From assembly GCA_035574315.1 (NCBI GenBank), contig DATLYW010000039.1:1-60180 (forward strand): a DNA stretch of 60,180 nucleotides, read 5' to 3'. Made by a program: the position numbers and the translations under genes. The stretch is from Candidatus Zixiibacteriota bacterium. GTDB lineage: Bacteria; Desulfobacterota; Binatia; UBA9968. The notes beneath the pieces are model-generated. The model was given only the letters and a program-made list of their open reading frames with translations. It was not told where the DNA came from and did no database searches. Positions 60,078 through 60,180 of the stretch are shown piece after piece (the first letter of the stretch is position 1; the number at the start of each line of letters is the position of its first letter).

Positions 60078-60180
60078 ATCCGGGCGAGCGCGGCTGCCGC
60101 GGCCCTGCGGGCGGCGGGGGCGTCGCCCCGCGCCGCCCGCTCCAGGGCGGAGACGGCCTCGGCGGACGGCGCGTCGAAGC
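60047..60180 (-). CDS. C-terminus of an Ala-rich, HEAT-repeat-like protein (5' part beyond window edge)
   Basis: On the minus strand an open frame enters from the right edge and stops at TGA 60049-60047. The 44 visible residues include SAEAVSALERAARGDAPAA, then RRAAAAALARIKKRSAPAGR. The spacing of Ala and Leu fits a last HEAT-like helix pair or a generic helical tail. The call is limited because only the tail is visible. The stop codon lies in the loop of the opposite-strand terminator. Confidence 0.45.
   Translation of the reverse strand, partial: FDAPSAEAVSALERAARGDAPAARRAAAAALARIKKRSAPAGR

Overview
The window is a GC-rich (roughly two thirds G+C, judged by eye), densely coded chromosomal segment of a Gram-negative bacterium. 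Outer-membrane lipoproteins, MltA and MtgA murein enzymes, the periplasmic MsrPQ methionine sulfoxide reductase, an AsmA/DUF748 protein and a sigma-54 enhancer-binding protein all point to a diderm. The many NitT/TauT- and TctC-type solute-binding proteins, ornithine-cyclodeaminase-like proteins and the MFS-PlsC-AMP-ligase fusion recall uncultivated soil lineages (deltaproteobacterial, Binatota-, Rokubacteria- or NC10-like), but the sequence alone does not fix the phylum. No tRNA, rRNA, insertion sequence, phage gene or CRISPR array was seen.

Layout. 0-16.6 kb is mostly housekeeping: a peptidoglycan-binding protein cut by the left edge, PAS/MgtC/LOG genes, a TctC-type binding protein, a DUF2235 hydrolase, DAHP synthase, asnS, a PAS histidine kinase, msrPQ, mtgA-mutY, an MFS exporter, an MscS channel and a TatD-like hydrolase. 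16.9-22.5 kb holds a complete NitT/TauT-type ABC importer followed by an FAH-family enzyme and an ornithine-cyclodeaminase-like dehydrogenase. 22.5-30.8 kb holds a zinicin-like protease, mltA, a CDF metal exporter, an MFS transporter, a small acidic protein, a 1187-residue DUF748 protein and a gamma-glutamylcyclotransferase-like protein. 31-36 kb holds a second ornithine-cyclodeaminase/NitT-type binding-protein pair and an opposing three-gene operon (class II aldolase, TenA/PqqC-like protein, dihydroxyphthalate-decarboxylase-like protein). 36.2-39 kb holds an Fe(III)-type ABC permease and binding protein without an ATPase.

The most unusual part is 39.1-56.5 kb on the minus strand. Twelve tightly packed genes, six of the junctions being 4-bp ATGA/GTGA overlaps, follow an MFS-acyltransferase-AMP-ligase gene by 18 bp. 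They encode two Rieske oxygenases, an AurF-like diiron oxygenase, a fatty-acid-desaturase-like enzyme, a GH3-type acyl-amide synthetase, two GNAT-like proteins, a left-handed-beta-helix acyltransferase, a PAP2 phosphatase, an NTF2-like protein, a membrane protein of unknown family, and a 944-residue fusion of an RnfD-like membrane domain with an FG-GAP/ASPIC-UnbV domain. UnbU and UnbV are otherwise known as separate companions of enediyne polyketide synthases, yet no polyketide synthase is present here. I infer a biosynthetic pathway for an oxidised, desaturated acyl product. Upstream lie a lipoprotein gene, a coupled 76-codon gene, a near-consensus sigma-54 promoter, inverted repeats at enhancer distance, and a sigma-54 activator gene, which together suggest how this locus may be controlled.

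The right end carries pgeF, apparently leaderless, and then a short unit with its own strong promoter, a 13-residue open reading frame behind an almost perfect anti-Shine-Dalgarno complement, pairing elements and a strong terminator. This looks like an undescribed small structured RNA or leader-peptide gene. Its terminator lies antisense to the 3' end of a gene cut by the right edge.
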